From Paragonimus skrjabini miyazakii (taxonomy: Eukaryota; Platyhelminthes; Trematoda; Plagiorchiida; Troglotrematidae), in assembly GCA_014338405.1 (NCBI GenBank), contig JTDE01000299.1:225328-289327 (forward strand): a stretch of 64,000 bases of DNA, given 5' to 3'. Each line of letters starts with the position of its first letter. Position 1 is the stretch's first letter. The translations under genes and the position numbers were made by a program. Under the pieces are notes generated by a model. That model made no database searches, was not told the origin of the DNA, and saw only the letters and a list, made by a program, of their open reading frames with translations. Positions 60,771 to 64,000 of this stretch are shown here, one piece after another.

Positions 60771-63700
60771 TCAGAAAACGCAAACTATCAAGGGGATGTT
60801 CACAAACACTAGATTTACTCAAGTGTTGCTGCTGAGCAAACCATGACTTGACCCCCCATCTGTTACAACCATGCCTGATCTATCTGGGGGTTACGATGTT
60901 GCGGACCAAACGTCATTGTGTTCTTTATTGCAGAAACGATATGATCGAAGAACGTCAATTGTTCCACAGAACCCCACATCACATTTGCTAGATCATTTGT
61001 TAAATGCGATCTAGCTCTCTCTCCATGCAGAAGGAGTTTCGTAGCACAAGCAGCAGATTTCTACGGGAACCGCGTTTGACGCACATTCTTGGCTTCCTAA
61101 AGCAGTAACTAACAGATTGGCATTCCCTAACCTATAAACTTCTCCCTCCATACGAATACGATAGTGTTATGAACGTTCGGGAGATAAGCTGGATCAACCA
61201 CGGAATGGAACAGCATTTGGCGAAACTTGAAGTTTTCGCCTTGAGATAACAAAATGTTTAGCTTTTGTCTTGAAAAGTAACGCGAATAACTCCTATAATC
61301 TCACTCAAGTCGAATGGATAGATGAGTGCAAAAGTCAACTGGCTCCACCTGAAGACATGGGTAGCAGAATGAAATGTACGCGGGTACGTATACGTTGCGT
61401 GGTGATCTGAAAAGATTCTGGAACTGACTGATTAAAAGAATTTACCAAAAATAATGGTTAAGGCCACCAGGCCACGAAGGTCGAGTAGACAAAGCATAGT
61501 GAGGGTTACCTCCAGCCTGGCAGATAACAACTCACCTGCGAGTTAGTTGTGCCACTTGTCTCTGATTCGATGGTGTTCCTAGGTCAGTGTAGGTGTTGAC
61601 AGCACTAGAAATTTCAGCATTTGTCGTTCGCTGGGTCCACAAACCTGAGGACTGGCAGTAGCCACTAAACCTGTCATGTGCTTCTTTTGAGGGTTGACCA
61701 TTAAACACTTACTACTTATGCCACCATATTTTATCAGGTTACCGTGAGACAATTTTTGAAATTTCTGTGTATTTTGATTGACCACAATCGTTCTCTCTAG
61801 AAAGGAAACGCTTTTGGAGAGAAAAACTGAGTCCCGTGATAGACTGAATCCTTCATCACTCGGCCCCACACTGCACACACTACAAGTTTTCGACCTCATT
61901 CTATACATTCGGGCGTCATTTGAAAAGTAAAAGCGCATGATTTAGGCTCCCGATGATCGCTTTATTTCTATCGAAATACAAAGATAAACAACGGTTATTT
62001 AGGAGGTGAGACTTTATGTGTGACATGATCGCATATTGAATGGACTTCTCCAACTTAATGTGACGGGTTCTCCTTGTTGCATCATGACGGACAGCCAGGA
62101 GGCAGGACAGTTTGGAACTGACTAGTAGAGGAGCTCAAGCATCCACCTATGTTTGGGCGACTGTGGCTCCGTTCATGTATGTAAATCGATTTTGAGATAT
62201 ATTGCAACGACTTGAGATCTGACTTATTATCTTAAGTAAAATAGCTTTTGTATGCGGATAACGTCGGGAATGACCGAGAAGTTCAAAAGTTAAACACAGT
62301 CTTCACCTCCATTCTTGGTAAATGTGTTCAACAGATATAAACATAATCGGGGACACTCAAAACTGTCTATATGACAAGCCAAAAACACAAGAGTTTCTAC
62401 CTGACTTCGAATGCCTCAAACAGTCGGAAAAGTAGTTCAGAACATTATCCTCACCACTTGCAGTATAGAGTAATTGAAGATGTGATATAACAAGTTGATA
62501 CGGTGATCAAGACACTAGGTAGTCGCAAAAGCTTTGATTGTCCATTTGTTAAAAGTAACAAATTTTGTACGTATCTGAAATCTCTGAGTTCTTGTTATTA
62601 TGAAATTTTGCTGTCCTCGTGTGACTGATTAGGTTTAGCTGATGAATATCAGGACAAGTTTGTACTGATTCAGCGCTGCAAGTAAAACTAGTTAAAACGA
62701 CTGTCCCTTCGATAAGATCAATAGCTTGTCTACAGTGATGACGTACCACAGTGCTTCATCGCCAAAATTTCCATGCCACGTTATGATTCAGTCACACTAA
62801 AGATGATGTTACAGGAGTATTGGTTAACGCGTGATGACTGCATTCCTACGCCCACTCTATACATACATGTGCGCCGTCTATGGGATCCAGTAAAAGTGCA
62901 ATTGGTCTTCGTGTACTTCATCTCAAAATGGCTCCACCAAAATAGAATACGGAGGATACGTTCAGGTGTGAGTTATGTTTCTCTTGAAAAAACCAGACCT
63001 ACTAAATACTACGCATCTGTAATGGCTGGTGGTATCTGTCATCCGATCTGGATAGGTTAGTCTAATTTCTTAGGTGACAAAACTGGATCCAAATTCAGAT
63101 TTGTTCTTTCAACTCGAGCGGACAACTGATATCCTCAGTGTAAAAATATGAGAGAGCATTTTCGAATGAAAACCCTGGCATGAACGACTGTGGAATATAT
63201 GCCATTCACGGGGATAAACAACACCTTTGCTGGTTGACTGTAGCATGACAGCACATTGTTAACATAACGGTGTGCATCTCAACACACAATTCAACTCAGG
63301 AAAAGTAAATAAATTGCCATCCACATCTCAGACATTCGAAGTTCGATCAACAATGCCAACACATTATACAACAATAAAACCAACTAAAAAATATGGGGTA
63401 CAAAAGCTCAAATAAAAATGGACCTGCAAGAGTTCTGGTTTGATGTACTAATAAATTCATATAGAGATCAGCATTGTCAGCCAGTCAGTCGTTTTGATGA
63501 GCTGTAATGAATTCGGCTCAGAATTCACTAGAATTCTGGTTAGGTGGGCGATCACTGAGGAATTGTACATCCAGGTGCGAACATGCGTAAATGCTTTAGT
63601 CAAGAGAGAATGGCGAACAGGATAGGTTTGGTGGTAGGGAATGACCGTTACTCCATAGGATCTTTCCAGCAACCTCATTGCGACAATGGGTGGGAAATAT

Positions 63701-64000
63701 TTTCAGGTGAACGGCATATAAATCGAATCTCTTAATTTTGAGGAATTAATGTACAAGCTGCGAGCATTTAGTTACTCGTTCGAATCATACATATTGCCAG
63801 AAATAACGTTGAGTTGACAGCATACGAAAAGGCTACCTCCAAAACAATCCCGTCGGCAGATTTAAAGAGCACAGGTCTTACATACTACTACTACTATATC
63901 GTTTATTTTGAAGAGCAATATACACAGTTTCGTTCAAGAGAAGAACAAACGGTGACACCAAAAATAAGCAACAGATATGTAAATGGTGAATGTAAAAACA
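60771..64000. other. Non-coding, no recognised feature
   Basis: 60771-61150 may hold further decayed PLE sequence. Open frames 61579-61938 (-) and 62773-63060 (+) have no recognised family. The window ends without another feature. Confidence 0.4.

Overview
The window is eukaryotic: genes are split by introns with GT/AG borders, coding density is very low, dispersed retroelements are abundant, and one 100-N assembly gap is present (23915-24014). The repeat repertoire points to a flatworm, probably a trematode. It includes an RTE-like LINE, Penelope-like elements (PLEs), an LTR with a tRNA-Trp-like primer site, and tRNA-derived SINEs carrying a hammerhead ribozyme. This assignment is an inference from repeat types, not from a diagnostic gene.

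Only one gene is firmly recognised. A Hairy/Enhancer-of-split (HES) type bHLH repressor lies on the minus strand between 41881 and 36480. Three exons carry basic region plus helix 1 (41756-41881), helix 2 (40826-40889), and Orange-like domain plus the C-terminal Groucho-binding WRPW and stop (36480-37045). Exon phases join exactly, giving 251 visible residues; the 5' coding exon was not found securely. Its second intron holds a dead PLE endonuclease fragment flanked by inverted repeats. A second clear coding exon, 234-1837 (+), is the 533-residue low-complexity C-terminal end of an unrecognised protein whose other exons lie outside the window. Two further exons (19328-19505 +, 51507-51713 -) are only supported by splice sites and open frames.

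The rest is a mosaic of repeats, named here A, B, E and F. A is an unclassified family over 0.6 kb long (copies near 4150, 12000, 15770, 27574/28880 and 31055, plus tail fragments). B is a tRNA-derived SINE of about 350 bp with six recognisable copies (near 10955, 27826, 32945, 35406, 55100 and 58110). Downstream of its tRNA-like head each copy has a hammerhead ribozyme region; the copy at 33020-33067 has every core element intact. F is a repeat with a perfect pol III B box, and E a possible second SINE. There are two RTE-like LINE copies (52940-53860, 55740-58035), PLE remnants at 19974-20150, 39283-39640 and 60240-60770, a likely LTR retrotransposon end beside the gap (23645-23895), a probable solo LTR inside a B copy (35574-35962), a 240-bp foldback (13993-14231), a 12-bp minisatellite (59077-59168), and two AT microsatellites.

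The most interesting system is the hammerhead ribozymes. Two unrelated retroelement classes here, the SINE B and the PLE end at 20061-20107, both have a minimal palindromic stem III. This suggests that they act as dimers. The PLE copy also has an inverted duplication whose border lies within three bases of the predicted cleavage site.
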